A DNA stretch of 64,000 bases from Phlebiopsis flavidoalba (lineage: Eukaryota; Basidiomycota; Agaricomycetes; Polyporales; Phanerochaetaceae), in the NCBI GenBank assembly GCA_035772785.1, contig JAOCPU010000002.1, positions 992,001-1,056,000 on the forward strand. The letters are read 5' to 3'. This document shows positions 12,201 to 24,933 of the stretch, piece by piece; position 1 is the stretch's first letter; each line of letters opens with the position of its first letter. A model generated the notes under the pieces. That model ran no database searches and was not told the DNA's origin. It was given only the letters and a program-made list of their open reading frames with translations. The position numbers and the translations under genes are program-made.

Positions 12201-13750
12201 CGAAAACAGATGAAAGGGAAGGTCGGCTCCATAAATCGGAGTAGGTTATGGCCTGTACGGATGGTCCTACTGTAGCGACAGCAGGACGAGGGACTCTTCG
12301 CACGGAGGCAACGCCGAGGTTTCGAAAAGAAATACGATAACAGATTGTCTCCTTCTGCGGGGGAGCGGAGGGGGACAGGATTCGAAGGGCCAAAATCTGC
12401 GTCCTCAGTCAGATCCGCTGGTCCCCATGATTGACTGAGCCTGGATTTCTTTCAATTTCGATGAAGGAGCTTTTGCGGGCTTGGAAGACACTTCGGAGGG
12501 CTGCGTCACAACCTCATACTGTGCAGTAGATGAGCTTGGAGCAGCCTCCGGCTGAGGGGCCGTATACGACAAGTGGTTAAGACGGCCGTCACCGCGGCCA
12601 TGATATCCAACATCGTCGAGTTATAAACCGCTTTTGTTTTCTCCTGCCCGCAGCCTTAGACTTCTTGGAAAAACTGACTGGGTCTCTGCAATTTATGATT
12701 CAATACTTAGAACTTTTATGCACATTAATGTAGTTACAACAGACCTGCGGAGCTCTTCGCCCGAGAGGTCGCAAGCGGCAGCACGCCTTTCCCCGCTATT
12801 GAGCCCTTCTGTGCGTCTCCAGCCGATGTAGCTGGCAAAAAATGATCTCAATAGACTGTTTAATAGATATATGGAGGAATTACCAAGTGCGGTTTTTCGT
12901 TGCTGCTAGGAGCCTTCGATTTCTTCTTCTTGGGCTGCTCTGCAACTTTTGCGCTTTGTGCGGATCCACTCGCGCACGCTGACTGTGCGACGGACGGGAC
13001 GGCTGGAGGGTAACCTCGGGCGGTTGACTGTCTTTTTATTTTTACTCTTCACCCAGATTTCTCGGTGGTAGGAGAGTCGACTACGTCGGAAACAGTCGGA
13101 ACGTCTGCCTTTCGAGCTGTAGATGCGGTAAACGTCTGCCCTATTTTTTCGACTTCTTTTCCTTTGCGGTGCGCAACTCGGTAGTCTGAGGGAAAGGATG
13201 CAAGGGGTGGTCGGCTGCGGGAGTCGTCTACGTGGTCTGACTGCTCATTCACTACCCCTTCACCTTTTTCTTCACCTTCTTAGACTGAGGCTCTTCGAAA
13301 GGTTCGCTAGAGTACTGTTGGACGCTTCTTGGACTTGCTAGGAGCAGGCTGGTGTTCAGAAGTGCAACAGGGGACGAGAGGAGGATCTTCAGCACTTGCT
13401 GTGTGCTTCTTTGGGTTTGGTTTTTAGCGACACGGAGGGCTTCGGAGGGCGGATCTTGAAGCGGTGCCGAATACAAAGGACTGCAGATTGTGGGACTGGG
13501 GGATCTGCCACTTTGATAGCGCTGGGGCAGAGGAAGGACCGGAACTCTCGGGCGCGTTTCGAGGGCAGAACCGCGACAGAGCTTAGCGTAGAAGGAACTC
13601 TGGACTGCTGTCTTTCTACGTTTCAATTTGTGGATTCATCGGATAGGAGCCGAAGCAATTGATTCAGTAACAGACGGAGCACGATCCGTTTGAGCGATGC
13701 TGCTGGACTTCTTCTTCTTCCGTGGGGGGTTCAACTACGGCATCCTGTTC
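9295..13750 (-). CDS. Long Lys/Ser-rich AT-hook protein, probably nuclear (-)
   Basis: The minus strand over about 4.3 kb repeatedly encodes low-complexity, highly charged protein; I do not recognise an orthologue. From N- to C-terminus: a Lys-rich opening with an SKKVKKKVKG block (13,252-13,626); a second Lys-rich patch (about 12,890-12,950); acidic/Ser segments such as SSDDEQKVPSEQALVREIY and RSNDSSSRADAEEVEDTV (11,370-11,520); an AT-hook, PKRRGRPPATAEE (about 10,550-10,575), which in this family of motifs binds the minor groove of AT-rich DNA; an Ala/Lys/Glu coiled-coil-like block (10,390-10,550); and a more ordinary C-terminal part, RPLFSYQSGQPVP (about 9,900-9,945) with QSPLKPKMAPGDELG (about 9,750-9,800). 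Frames change often, and exon borders are unresolved. Chromatin association is inferred from the AT-hook and charge only. It might be more than one gene. Confidence 0.5.
9993..10072 (+). repeat. 80 bp polypyrimidine tract
   Basis: Almost uninterrupted C/T on the plus strand (CTCC, CCTT and CTACTCC units). It falls between coding segments of the minus-strand AT-hook gene and probably lies in an intron or a low-complexity coding stretch (Glu/Gly/Arg-rich when read on the minus strand). Confidence 0.7.
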
Positions 13751-14104
13751 TCGCGCGAAGTGTTGTCAAGTTTGATACGGTGGAGTAGGTCCTGCGCACG
13801 GGATGAGAGACAATATGTATTGTCTGTGCGAGGATTTCAAGGATTTGAGGAAGTGAGCATTAGCGAAATTTTGTGCCTGAATAGTCAAGGAACATACCTG
13901 GGATCTGGGATTGCCGCGCTGTCCAGGCGTCCACAGGATCCGCGGAGAGAGAAACCATGGTCTATACGAATGGACACTTGTGGAGATGTGGTAGTGCGAA
14001 AGGAGGACACGAAAGGCCTCGTAATCATCCTTACGGCTCACATAAGAAAATGAGAAAGATTTCATTGGCGCAGTAGTATATATTCGACGTACCATCCATC
14101 CCAA

Positions 14105-15129
14105 ATCTATCTATCTTCCGTCACGCAACTGTACGAAGCGTGGAACTGTGGTCTGTGCTGGAAGTCCCAAGTATTTTTATACACGACGCTCCTGACTATG
14201 GGCGAATGAGCTTGGTGGTCTTTTTTTTTGCCTGGAAAGGCAGCATGACGTAGAGCAAGTTGTTAGACAGTGAACCCAGTGTGCACGGAGATGAGGGTCA
14301 CCTCGTCAGTACACGGTCAAATGTCCTGTTATGAGGCGCAGAGAATGTAACGACAGTTTGCGAGAGGAGAAAATAAAGGTGCTAGTGCGCTCATCGCGCT
14401 TTCGCTTTCTTGAACAACCATATCGACTCGCGCAAAAGTTACGACAGTTAGCATTTTGTGATTGCTGAAAAAGCGTGAACGTTCGTCGGTCCGCTGCAGG
14501 GAGTTGGTGATTTTTGAGCCGGAATTGGTTTGTCTAAGCGATTGGTGGCGCGCTGATTTTTTGTGCGCCCGCTAGAAGCCTTCTGGGGGGGGGGGATTAG
14601 CCTTGGCGCCAAAAGCGTTCGTGGGAGTTACCGCAATCCTCTCATGTCTGCCTACGACATGGCCGTGGCACACCGTTAGTCCACGTATACGATACGAGGA
14701 ATAGAATTGTGACTGAAGAAGTCTTGCTCATAAACAACGGATTCAGGCTCGGGCTTCCCACCCCCTCTTCCTGGATTCAAGTACAAGTTCTTGTCTACCA
14801 CGTTGGGGTGCGACAATTGGTCTTTCATTCTTCTACCCGCGCCAGGTGTGTAGGCTACGTCTTGTACTTGATCATAGGAACCTTAATACTGCACAGGAAG
14901 GACGGCTCGTGAAAAATTCTGGTTACTTCGTCGCGTAGTCTGCTAGTTTGACCGCGGACTTACAGCAGCTGGCAGGGCGGACACCAATGCGGAAGGTTCA
15001 TGGTCACGGACACGAACAGAGCATGGACATGGCGCGCATCGGCGGAGCACCATTGAGGCCATCATATCATAGACGACATTGCATGCATTGACACCCCAGA
15101 CAAAACTCGAGTATGCAGTGTTAGAGTCT
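14105..15129. other. Intergenic, no supported gene
   Basis: No exon chain was found. The stretch contains a G11 run at about 14,585 and A+T-rich pieces. It separates the 5' side of the AT-hook gene from the 3' end of the METTL16-like gene. Confidence 0.4.
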
Positions 15130-17269
15130 TCATCCGGCCATTTCGACATCGGAGACTTTCGCGACATGCCATTTCAACATTCCTCGACATATGCGCCCAT
15201 GAAAACTCTCAAACAAACGCGATCCTGGTCGCTTCCCCTCCACCCAGAACAAAACTCTACGTTATCATGCCTATGGTTAATGACCAGCCCTCTTCCCTCC
15301 AGATTGCGCTTCACAAAAATCGTATACGACAGCGCAATGCAGGCGAGCCATGATGTTCTTGGGGCGAAGGAGATGCGCCGGCCCCCTTCCGTCTCTCCTC
15401 GCAGCTCTGGACCAAGTATTCTGGGCCGCCCGGACTAATGTGTCTAGTTGAGGTTCCGTGCTTCTGTGTGATGGTAGAGACGCCGTCGATGTCTTGCAGT
15501 ACAGCATCCAGGCGGACTCTACAACCGCTCTTGCATGGAACTCCGTAAGTGGCTGGCGAAGCAGTGTTTCCTCGGTGGCATGATACTCTGTAATGCGGGG
15601 TTGGATATCCGAGCTAAGAGCTGGATGCAGTCTGTTCGAAATCAGGATTCAAAGATTATGCCAAATACTGATTTCAAGACACAACACACGTTATTGGTGA
15701 AACGTAGTGCGCTGTCTCCGGATGACCAAGGCCATGTCCAGCATCGCCCGCGTGTGTTTTTCCTTGTCACAAATTCCGGATGATGCCAAAGTTGTCGATC
15801 ATCTGGAGCGTAAATGATTGTAGCGTTTCCGGTGGGTTGTCATATCGCTGGTAAAGTGGCCCCCCTTGTTCGTTCTCAGAGGATGTCCACAATCTCAGCA
15901 GAGAAGACAATTTTCCAGCATGAGGTGTCCACCTAGCGGAAGCTTCGATGAAAATGTTGGGAAGTTACGACCAGCAAGCGCGCACCTGCCAGCGTGTACC
16001 CGGTGCGTATACTCTTCTACTACCATTTGCCGCACGAATGCCAGTTCGCCACCAGGTGTGATCATCCTCGTGTCTGCAGCTCCGTACACCCCGCATTCAG
16101 GAGCCCAATTCCTTTGCCTTCTGTAGATGAAGCTCTCTGCTTTCATCTGTCCCACGATAGAATGGTGGATTTATGCACATTGTGAAGATGCAAAATGGAC
16201 GCACCATCCGTGGCCTATACGCGGGAGGTTAGGGGCATATATTGTACTGAATAAGCACAACACTGGCTTCGATTTGATTGCTGCATTAGCATCTAAGTCA
16301 GCGATCGGAAGTGATGAGTGATACAGCCTTATGAATCAGAATCCACTTGATGAGTATACGAATGACGAGATTTCCAGGTTGTTAATCTCCACGTTTTGGT
16401 GGGCTCATTTCTGTTGCAACGATAGTCATTGTCGATTTGCTGAGCATAGGCGTCGTGATAAAACGTAACCGTGTCTCTCCAATACGGAGAGAGATAGACG
16501 CTGTTTGCCCAACGTAACAAATTCGCAAGTCCTGTATTTGTTGGGGCAGATGCCAGGCAAGGGGTAGATTCTGGCAGATGCTCCCGTAGGCCATTTGATG
16601 GAGGGAGGTAGTCTGAGGAATAGGGCTCAGCGGTGTACATAGTCGAGGAAGCTACTTCCTCTCGGCATGGTTATATACATCTACTCTACATATCAATTAC
16701 ATCTCACGATCGCGTTGTCCGAAGTTGTATTGGTCTCGTAATTGCATCCAGGATGTCCTGTAGGTCCACATGCGGGAGCGTAGTTCAACCTGAAGGCTAG
16801 TCGTAGCGGCTCGTGAGTGAGTGAGAATATATGGACAATTTTTGAACAGAGTCGTACCTATTTGGTACCTGAGACAATATTGTGAGTTTCGAGTCCACGT
16901 TATGGTCTTCCACACATACGGGAGGGCAGAGTCTACCTTCGAGCAACGTTATTGATAGACCAAAAGTCGTCGATGGGCAGCAATGCACGCGTGAGACATC
17001 TGCGCTACAAACTTGGCTATAAGCCATGGCGAATCTACGCTAAGGAAGCAGTATATACCATAGTAGAGTAGCGACTTGATTCTGGTAGTCTATAGTAGCC
17101 CCAGTTTGTGTGGGCTTCAAACAGGTTTTTTTTTTTAGTAGACTTAGCTCGATGGTTCGGTTCGCTGTTTTACTATTGTTTACATACGTACAATTGCTTC
17201 AGTTCAGGGAACGCGCCCCCCAAGTGCGACGAAATCCGGAGCATTTTTATAGGGGTTTCTGGGATGCAT
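15130..17269 (-). CDS. METTL16: METTL16/RlmF-family RNA N6-adenine methyltransferase (frame-disrupted)
   Basis: Homologue of METTL16, which methylates adenosine in U6 snRNA and some hairpin mRNAs using SAM. The start is well supported: MHPRNPYKNAPDFVAL at 17,269 downward is the signature N-terminus of this family. It is followed by ATIDYQNQ, FGLSITLLEGRLCPPV, an intron of about 50 bp, then PNR. Further downstream come a G-A-S-x-x-I-Y-P-L SAM-binding loop (about 16,540-16,570), IVATE with NVEINNLE (16,340-16,420), the catalytic MCINPPFY with an intact NPPF (16,160-16,171), and MITPGGELAFVRQMV (about 16,020-16,070). The C-terminal part shows AGKLSSL, NTWSRAARR (about 15,400) and FESFHGH ahead of the stop at 15,130. 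Length (~450 aa) suits fungal members. Several single-base frame jumps break it. It is divergent from the gelsolin gene, with a shared ~280 bp promoter. Confidence 0.88.
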
Positions 17270-17550
17270 AGGCAGGTCGAAGGTATGTCAGAAAGTACTG
17301 GCAGCTGGCTGAATTCGATGACAAGGACAGCGTGGTGAGATCGAGATACTTAGGGTATACGGGGTCACCGTGAGGTTACGCGTTGGCGCCCAATTAGGTC
17401 ATTCGAACTTCGGGGTCGCTGCGCCTAGGCGCACTATTACGGCGGTGTCGACGTCTATGTCCTCCAAGTTGGACACTACATGCTTTCTCGGGTCTCACGC
17501 TCGCGTCCTACTCTTTAGGGCTCACATTCATTTTTCAGCCGTAGATAACG
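17270..17550. promoter_or_regulatory. Divergent promoter between METTL16-like and DUF4045/gelsolin genes
   Basis: A 281 bp interval separates two head-to-head start codons (17,269 on minus, 17,551 on plus). No clear TATA box was seen. The compact spacing suggests shared control, as is common for housekeeping pairs in fungi. Confidence 0.55.
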
Positions 17551-20500
17551 ATGGAAGAGGAGTACTCCCGGAGCCCGACGCCGCACCGCTAGCATTCCTG
17601 CTAAGCCAGAGACAGGTCTTGCCGAATGGACGAGTCGAATCAAGGCGATGCAGAAGCAGGTCGACGACGATGAGGAAGCGGAAACTCGGAGACTTGAGCA
17701 GGAAATAGCAGCATCCAGACTTGCTCGTATGCGAAGGAGTACAGGACGCGGGACGAGCTCCGATTTGTGTATGTCCCCGTAAATTATCCCCTGTCTACGG
17801 TTCATGAATGAAATTCGTACCGCTCGCATAGCTAACTCTGACATTGCGAAAGAGTCTCAAGGACGCCGAATCCACTACCAGCTCTCATAATACCGATAAA
17901 GCGATACCTCCGGGTGATAAGCAGCGAAGTCAGGAGGACACGCTCAGAAAGCTCATGGGAGAAAGCCAATCCCGCAGGCCAGAGAGTACATCTTCTGGCT
18001 CTGCTGCTCACCTATGTCCTTAGCGGCCTCTCATGGGTGGAGGCGAGCAGCTGGTCCTCGTCTCAACAAGCACGCTCCGCAGCAAGACTCACACGACCCT
18101 ACTCAATTCGAGCAACGTACGATCAACGCTCCTCATCCTGTAATTTGGGCGCTCGGCGGCGTTGCAATGCCGGGCATGGCGGCAAAGACGCGTGCACGTA
18201 ACGGAGATAGTACCGCATCCAATTCACGCAGCTCTCCTGCTCCTAGTAAAGGACCGAGTCCAGTGCCCTCGTCCAACGGCCCGTCCACGGCGAAAACAAA
18301 TGAGCAAGGCGCAGAGGTCAGACGCACTCCCATCTTAGAAAAGCCCTCCATCGAACTCTTCTGCCAATGATTGGCAAATTTCTCGACAGCGTACGTTGAG
18401 TACTCCTTCCTCCGCCGTCGAGAGGCTTTTCTCCAGCTCCGGTATCGGAACCACCCGCAGCGAAACCCTATCCTTCTCCGCGGCCTCTTTCGCAGAATCT
18501 GTATCCGGTGACTACCTATCATCTAAAAACCTACGACTTCTAGCGGAAGACATACTCCTACGACCAACAAATGCCTCGGAGTACTCCTTCACGCACCCAA
18601 TCGGTTTCACCTTTACCGAGTACTCTCCATCTCGCCAAACGTATACCTCATCCCCTTCCATTGCATCGCCCAAGTCTCCCACTGCCAGTAGCACTCCCGG
18701 ACTGGCGAAACCCATCCTCCCTACACCCAAGTTCCAGGGACCTCAAATTCCACTCGGGCAGAACTCATCTCCAGCATTCCTGCGCACTCCGCCTGCTAAG
18801 GACCCAAAACTCCTTAGCATTAGCAGACTACAAGGGCGGGGTTCGTGCAGAATATGGTCCGTGCTAGTACACATGTTGGAACACCGACTCCACATCCTGG
18901 CGGTCCCTCGACCCAGGGGACACCCGAGAAGGATAGAGACACATCTCGCAAGACGTCAGTCCTTGACCGGTGGCAATTCAACAACTCCCCTGCACCCATC
19001 ATCGCTCCGAAGCCCGTCCCGCTGAAGAAGTCGCGCACTGGTCGACTCGCCAGGAGTAACAAGATCTACCTCACCGGTGCCGACCCCATTCAATCCCAAC
19101 GCTGCAATGCGAGACAAATCCGACAAGGCGTTGAGATCTAGTCCCATCGTTACCTTCCCATAGCAAGTGCTGCAAACCTCCGATAAGATCCCTCGCCCAG
19201 CCTCGGCTAAGAATGACGGTTCGCCCGCGAGCCCTCCTGTCTCCCAGAAAAGAGGGCTTGGTTCATCCACGACTATGATATCTTATATCAAACCCTGAAA
19301 ACAGGTGATAATCCGCCCACTAATAATCCGCCTTCGCGGCCGTCGTCGAGGGCTTCGCGCAGTAGACCCACTACTCCGTCTCGAGAAGTCGACGAGATGG
19401 GTCTCCGTGTACGGTCGCGCTCACGGCCGAGGAGTGTTGGGTTCGCAGAGAATGTAGAGGAGATACGTTCCCCCTGGGTCTTCTGCGGGGGGTGCTGCCG
19501 GGAAGCCCCTGAGTCATGTGCGTTCTGTTTGGTGATAATTTTGGATTAATCTATCTGTGATTTATATCGTTGTCTTCAATATTGTGTTCTTTTTCTAGTT
19601 GGGGCTTGTGGGCATTATAGGCTGATATTTCTCTATGTAGCCTACCAAAGAAAGGGCAAGGAAGCCCAAGCGAGCCAAAACTACCTTCGCGGGCCTCTTC
19701 CCTAAAACCCAGTTTCCAGCGTCTCAGATGGCACGCTGGCGAGAATAAGGGTCAGTGACATCTGCACACGCCATGCCGGTGGCTCATGCACCACCGCCGC
19801 GCGCCATAAAACCATATCTCCCGTTTCATCTGCCGTTTCCGAAACTTCAATTGCCCACACATCCTGAGCCCGCAGCCGCAGACAGGTCCCGCGAGTCCAC
19901 ACTCCCAGTCCGCCGCCGGCAGGGGCATAAGTCGGAGGGTCCACTTCCCCCCTGGACGGTCGAGCCTGTGTCTGCGCCGCAGGACATGAGAAGCCCCGAT
20001 CGCCGGTGACCCCTATCAGGCACACTCGCATTCCAAGCACCGGTAACAGGGCGACCGTCATCGGACGTGGCTCAAGCGCTGAGCCAATTCGAAGAAAACT
20101 CTCGCAAGGTGATCAATGACGAGCCGCAATGCTTCAAAGGCCGAAGAGCAACTCATAGACGCCCCTGAGCCTCCCGAGGCAGCTCAAAGACCAGATGTCA
20201 AGACCATGGTTTCAGAGTGGGGCGCCGGAAATGTCCCGGTGCGGCACCGAGCCTCATCGCATCTGACAAGAGGAAGTCTAGCTATGAAAAGTACTCGGCA
20301 TTTACCCTACCGCCACTAATAGAAGAGAGAACGCCTGGCCTCATCTCCTCTCAATTCCTTGGCACGTCGTTCTGGAAACGCTACTGGAATTTGAAACCGG
20401 AGAGCGCGACGTCAGAAGGGCTCTTGCAATCAGGTACAGAGCCGGCGATTGGTTCGCATTTTGCGCTGCCCACGACCTCACCGGCTCTAGACTCCATAGT

Positions 20501-22207
20501 CGAGACTGTGCCAAGTTCGAAATCGGCGGATCCATACATTCACTTCAGTACGTTGTTCTCACCTAGTGTTAATCTCATACCAATAGTTTGACTTCATAGA
20601 ACATGTGGACGAGCCACTACCCAAAGTGGACATTGTCCCGTTATTGAACTTTAGGCCGTCCGCATACAAGCCAAGTTCCGACTCGATGCCAATCTCCGTG
20701 GACGGTGATGATAATAACCGGCGCACCGCTACGTCTGTAAATACAGACAGCCACGTGTTCTACGACACGGAAACTTTGGCAATCGTCATCGTTTCAAGAC
20801 AAAGTCAAATGGCCTTGTCAACACAAAGTCTGGGCATGGCGAGGATCCAAAGCACATGCAGGGGAACGGGAAGAGGCCAAGCTGCAAGAACTTGCCCGCC
20901 GATACAATACCTCTCTGGTTTGAATCAAGAGTCTTTGATGAAATTGGGTGCGTGTGGACGTTGACAACTGTCTTGTCTGCAGATCCGCGTCCGCCAAAGT
21001 GCCGAGCCCGCCGAGATGGTATAGTGCTTTGGGTGGCCGAGTCGCCACACGTCAAGTAAGTTTTTAACACGCTCAACTTAGGGCATTTGTTTGACCAACG
21101 CTGCTCACAGGGTACTCGCGCACATTGGCGAGGGAGAACACTGCCATGCATCTTGTGCGGTCCAACGACGGTGTCATCTACATCGATGAGCTTGAACTTG
21201 TGAGAGCAATACCATCTTTCCATTCCTTCCCCGTTACTCAAAAACGCGAGCCCAGAGTATTCGTATCTATGCTCTGGCTTCAGCTACTGTCTCTCCCTGC
21301 TGGAGGAACCTTTTACGTGTGGGCACGGGTCCGGCGCTCTTCCAGAAGAACGGCAAGCGGCGCGTTGAGTACGCGGTCAGCCTGGCTGCGGATCCGTTCG
21401 AAAATATTGTAGAACTTACGGAAGGAAGATGGCGACGGACGACGAAAATGTTTTGGATTATACTAGGCGAAGGCGAGTATGCCAAGGCTGAATATTGGAA
21501 GTGGAAACCGTCTTTTGGTACCTTGGGTGTACAAAAGTCGTGGCTCGTCGACTCTGATGCCCACGCCAAAATCAAGTCAGCATATTCCTTTCCATCAGGT
21601 TTTCACCACCCTAACGATCCGGGAAAGCTCATGCGACGGGTCTCGATCGAAGCGGACTCTGATGTCAATAACCACGTTTATCTATTGGATTGCGTCCTTG
21701 AATACTTCGTGCTCATTGGCAGCGAAGCTCGCGGAAAGCGAAGAGACATACGTCTTGCCATGCACACAGGCCAAGGTAAGCTACATATTCAAACTCGTGG
21801 TTCTGTTTATCCTGAGTTCCTTGTCAGCAATTGGCCGCCGCTATAGCGCACCCTCGCGACCCTTCCATCCAACAGTCCACACGCGCTGACTGATTTGCCA
21901 GTCAGCTACCTGCTGACCTTTCGCCCTACGTCCGGGAGCTTGCACGAAGTTCAAATTGGTAAGGTCTCGACGGAACTCAATGTCGAATGTTGAACTCAGT
22001 ACTTATCTTATAGAATCGGGGCGCCGTACCTGATCATATGAACTTGCTTTCATCTGTTGAAGCAGTGGAACATGTGCGTATCGGACTTCTGCATCGCAAA
22101 CAACCACATTGATTGTTCTATAGTTGCGGACGAGAACGTCGTGGGACGAAAAAGTCTTCTGACAGACGATAGCATGCTTCCCCGTTGGATACAGCATCGG
22201 GCATTAG
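17551..22207 (+). CDS. DUF4045-gelsolin repeat protein, probable actin regulator (frame-disrupted)
   Basis: A large cytoskeletal protein of the fungal class with a disordered DUF4045-type N-terminus and C-terminal gelsolin-like folds. It starts MEEEYSRSPTPHR, then GLAEWTSRIKAMQKQVDDDE and a charged helix (EEAETRRLEQEIAASRLAR). A long Ser/Pro/Thr-rich middle contains VLDRWQFNNSPAPIIAPKP (about 18,960-19,010) and a TTMISY...KTGDNPPTNNPPSRP block (about 19,270-19,340). Gelsolin-like segments include FYVWARV at 21,310, VEYAVSLAADPFENIVELTEG, the FWIILGEGEYAKAEYWKWKPS signature (21,450-21,510), YLLDCVLEYFVLIGSEARGK (21,680-21,735), QLPADLSPYVREL and VPDHMNLLSSVEAVEHV. It ends VGYSIGH at 22,207. 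Gelsolin folds bind and sever or cap actin; calcium control cannot be judged here. At least eight frame jumps are needed. DUF4045 assignment is from family resemblance and needs a profile search. Confidence 0.82.
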
Positions 22208-23117
22208 GCTTTGCTCATCTTATACCCGCTGCTCGTGACATATATACCTTCCAAGTCACTCAAAGCTTGCATAACTGTGATACCATTCTTGTCATACCAT
22301 CACTGGTCAGCTTCAGCTTCAGCTATTCGAGGAAGAATTAAACGGGGTGGGCGTGTTGTGGGGTTTCAAACGCAATCCGAACCTGTGATGTCGAACGAAA
22401 GTCTAACGCTTCATGCTCGTCTATGGTCGCATGGTGGTAGTGTCTCGGACGCTGGAACTGCTTCAAGTTCGGTAAACATCGGTCAACTGTGCGGGCGGTT
22501 CCCGACAATCCCCTTCTGGACCGAACAGGGCGCTTTGTACCTGTCTCATGTGGCGGACATGTAAGGGTACCACACGTGATGTCCTAACGTCACATCGAAT
22601 TCTGTAACTCAGACGCCTCTCAGAGAGTAGACACTTACCGCTTTTTCTTGGCCTCAAAATACAGGCGGCTTCGTTCGAGTGTTCGAGTTGTAACAGTTGT
22701 AACCGCACATGTCACGCGTCTTTCCCTCATGATATGGGAATGTGCGACCTATGGAACAATGACACTTCGAAAGCTCCGAGTTTATGGCCACTCCACATGA
22801 TGTCCTCAAGAGAGCGAAGATAGAGTTGTCTGAAACAAGCAAAACGCTCTGTAAGTAGCCTGTCTTTATATTCCAGAAGGCCATAACTTTATGGCAGGAT
22901 TCTGATGTCGGCAGGCCGATCACAGCCGCGTATTCCGTGCCACACAATAGGGGAGCACAAGGGGATGGTTATGTACCCCTGGTTGGCCACAGCTGGTCCA
23001 GATTTAAATATGTCAGCTGCTCGCGCGCGGCGTGGTGCACTTCTTTCGAACCCCACTCCTTCTCACCGACGCCTCCGTCCGAGCGACGCTCAGGCTTCGC
23101 GTTTATCTCTTCTCGTT
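22208..23117. other. Intergenic, no supported gene
   Basis: Lies between the gelsolin gene stop and the GH17 TATA box. Short frames only; the segment nearest 23,000 is presumably the GH17 gene's promoter. Confidence 0.4.
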
Positions 23118-23124
23118 TATAAAA
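23118..23124 (+). promoter_or_regulatory. TATA box of the GH17-like gene
   Basis: TATAAAA stands 47 bp before the ATG at 23,171, in line with TATA spacing at several other genes in this window. Confidence 0.6.
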
Positions 23125-23170
23125 CCTTTTCGCTGCAGGCAGCTTAGAACCTATCGACGCCACGTCCGGG

Positions 23171-24599
23171 ATGTCGCTCCTTACTTTAATTCTGGCGGAC
23201 TGCCTGCTAAAATCTTTCCCTTGCTCGTGGCAGCGCTCCCTCTCCACCGCACACGTCAATTCTTTGGCTCGGCCGCCAGAATTCGTGTTTTCCCGCCCTT
23301 AACTTTCAAAGCCATTCGAACCGCCAGAAGATAACACCAACTGGTGGTGCGATCCAAGTACCGAATACGCGTTCGTCGGCTTCAGCTATGAGGGTGACTG
23401 CATGTAAGTTTTTTCTTATCTTCAGTCCCAAATCGATATGCTGACAGCAGCACAGGCCAGAGCGCAAAACAATTGAAACCGGGAGTCAATCCCGACATCA
23501 GGCACAATTTCAAACAGTCGCTATGTTCGCCTTTTTATGGGGCATGCGACAATGAAGGTTTTCTAGTGAGTCGAACTCATTATTGGCGACAGAATTCTCA
23601 CCTGATTTTGGTTCAAACAGCGATGATACTCGTGGGACGCGGCATGGAATAACGACCTCCGGTGTCCATCGTTGTCTGTGGGTAAGCGCCACGACATCTG
23701 AAAATACCAAACGGAGACTAACATGAGTGTAGTTCGGTTTCACAATGGTGACGATATCTGGGAATCGAGAAGAGACTCCCTTTTCGCATCACCTTCATTC
23801 CAATCCTCTCGCGAAATTCGTAACCCGGTGGCGTCCAGTTTGGCTCAGAACCACTGTTCGACAAACGTCCTTTCACACCGCCAACCTCACGGAACAAGTC
23901 ATTTTGGCCAAACAGAACCTGTCAAGCTTGAATATCCCTGTGACAGTCAGTGAGCTTGCATACGGCTACCAGGAGCGTGGCGGAGCCCAAGATGTCCTCG
24001 ATGCCATTGACTTCATCAACATCCACATGCTGCCGTTCTCTCTCGCAGCAAGCCTCCACAGGTCAGCGCCTCTATACATGGCACTCGAGCAATGCTTAAC
24101 CTCCCACTTGTTCATAGCGAATAACTCGTGGCCCAGTTGTTACCAACGATCTGGATTGGTTCATTCAACACCGGCGATGGAAAGAAGATGTACCTCGACG
24201 AGGTGTGTATCGGATCATCGGACTATCAATCTCGAGATTCCGCTTACCATCTATGATACTCTCATATAGAACGGACCATGGCCCCGTCCGTCACTTCACA
24301 CGAGTGTACAGTCCCAAAACCGAACAGTCCGAAAACGCTCGTCTCAGAACGAAATTTCAGAACGAACACGTACGTCATATTCTCCGACTGATCCTTTTCT
24401 CTTCATTAACGAGCAATATTTTCCAGGACTATTTCGTACTCCTTGATCAAATGTGCGAGTTCTTCAAGACAGCGCCGGGCGGGGGGCGTCGGATTCGGTT
24501 CGCGCACATATATTCGGACAACATGGAGCCCGGCTACGGCATCTACGACACGAAAACGGCAAGCGCAAGTTCAAGTTCAATCCACGAACGCACTGTTAG
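23171..24599 (+). CDS. GH17-like secreted glucan endo-1,3-beta-glucosidase (frame-disrupted)
   Basis: A secreted glycosidase of the fungal GH17-like class, which cut or remodel beta-1,3-glucan in the wall. The start MSLLTLILADCLL with FPLLVAALP reads as a signal peptide. Conserved blocks: NTNWWCDPSTEYAFVGFSYE (about 23,335-23,395), intron, FGF, WESRRDSLFAS and HSNPLAKFVTR (23,760-23,830), TANLTEQVILAKQNLSSLNI and PVTVSELAYGYQERGGAQDV (23,880-24,000), AIDFINIHMLPF, KKMYLDE (24,181-24,201), intron, NG-x-WPS-like block, DYFVLLDQMCEFFKTAPGGG (24,430-24,485), FAHIYSDNMEPGYGIYD (about 24,500-24,550) and the end KFKFNPRTHC. The Glu of VSELAYGYQ and the Glu of LDE-NG are the likely catalytic pair. 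At least five frame jumps. It converges on the next gene, 335 bp away. Confidence 0.85.
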
Positions 24600-24933
24600 C
24601 ACTAGATGCTTCACTGCTTCACGACGATCCTTCACGACGCTCATGTATTTTTGTTTTGTCTTTGTACTTTCTAGCAGTGGTTTTGGGTGGTGCGCTTGAT
24701 GTCGCTGTACTTACTCACGTTCTATCGGGCAACGACCGCGTTTGTATTGTTCGCATACACGAATAAAGGGCTAGTCCGATATTAGAAACACATTAACCAA
24801 AATCCATCCACAGAGTAGGTTCGTGGACAGTGTGATGCTGATGCAGGTACGAGTCCAATCCTGATACGCACAGTTAGCCGAACGTGGAATGCTTAAGCTA
24901 AGTCCGTAATCCGAAGTCCGATATATGCGTAAC

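Noticed and set aside
14943..15438. A separate plus-strand gene at 15,079-15,438
   Set aside because: It is antisense to the METTL16-like C-terminal exons (NTWSRAARR, FESFHGH), which explain the open frame.
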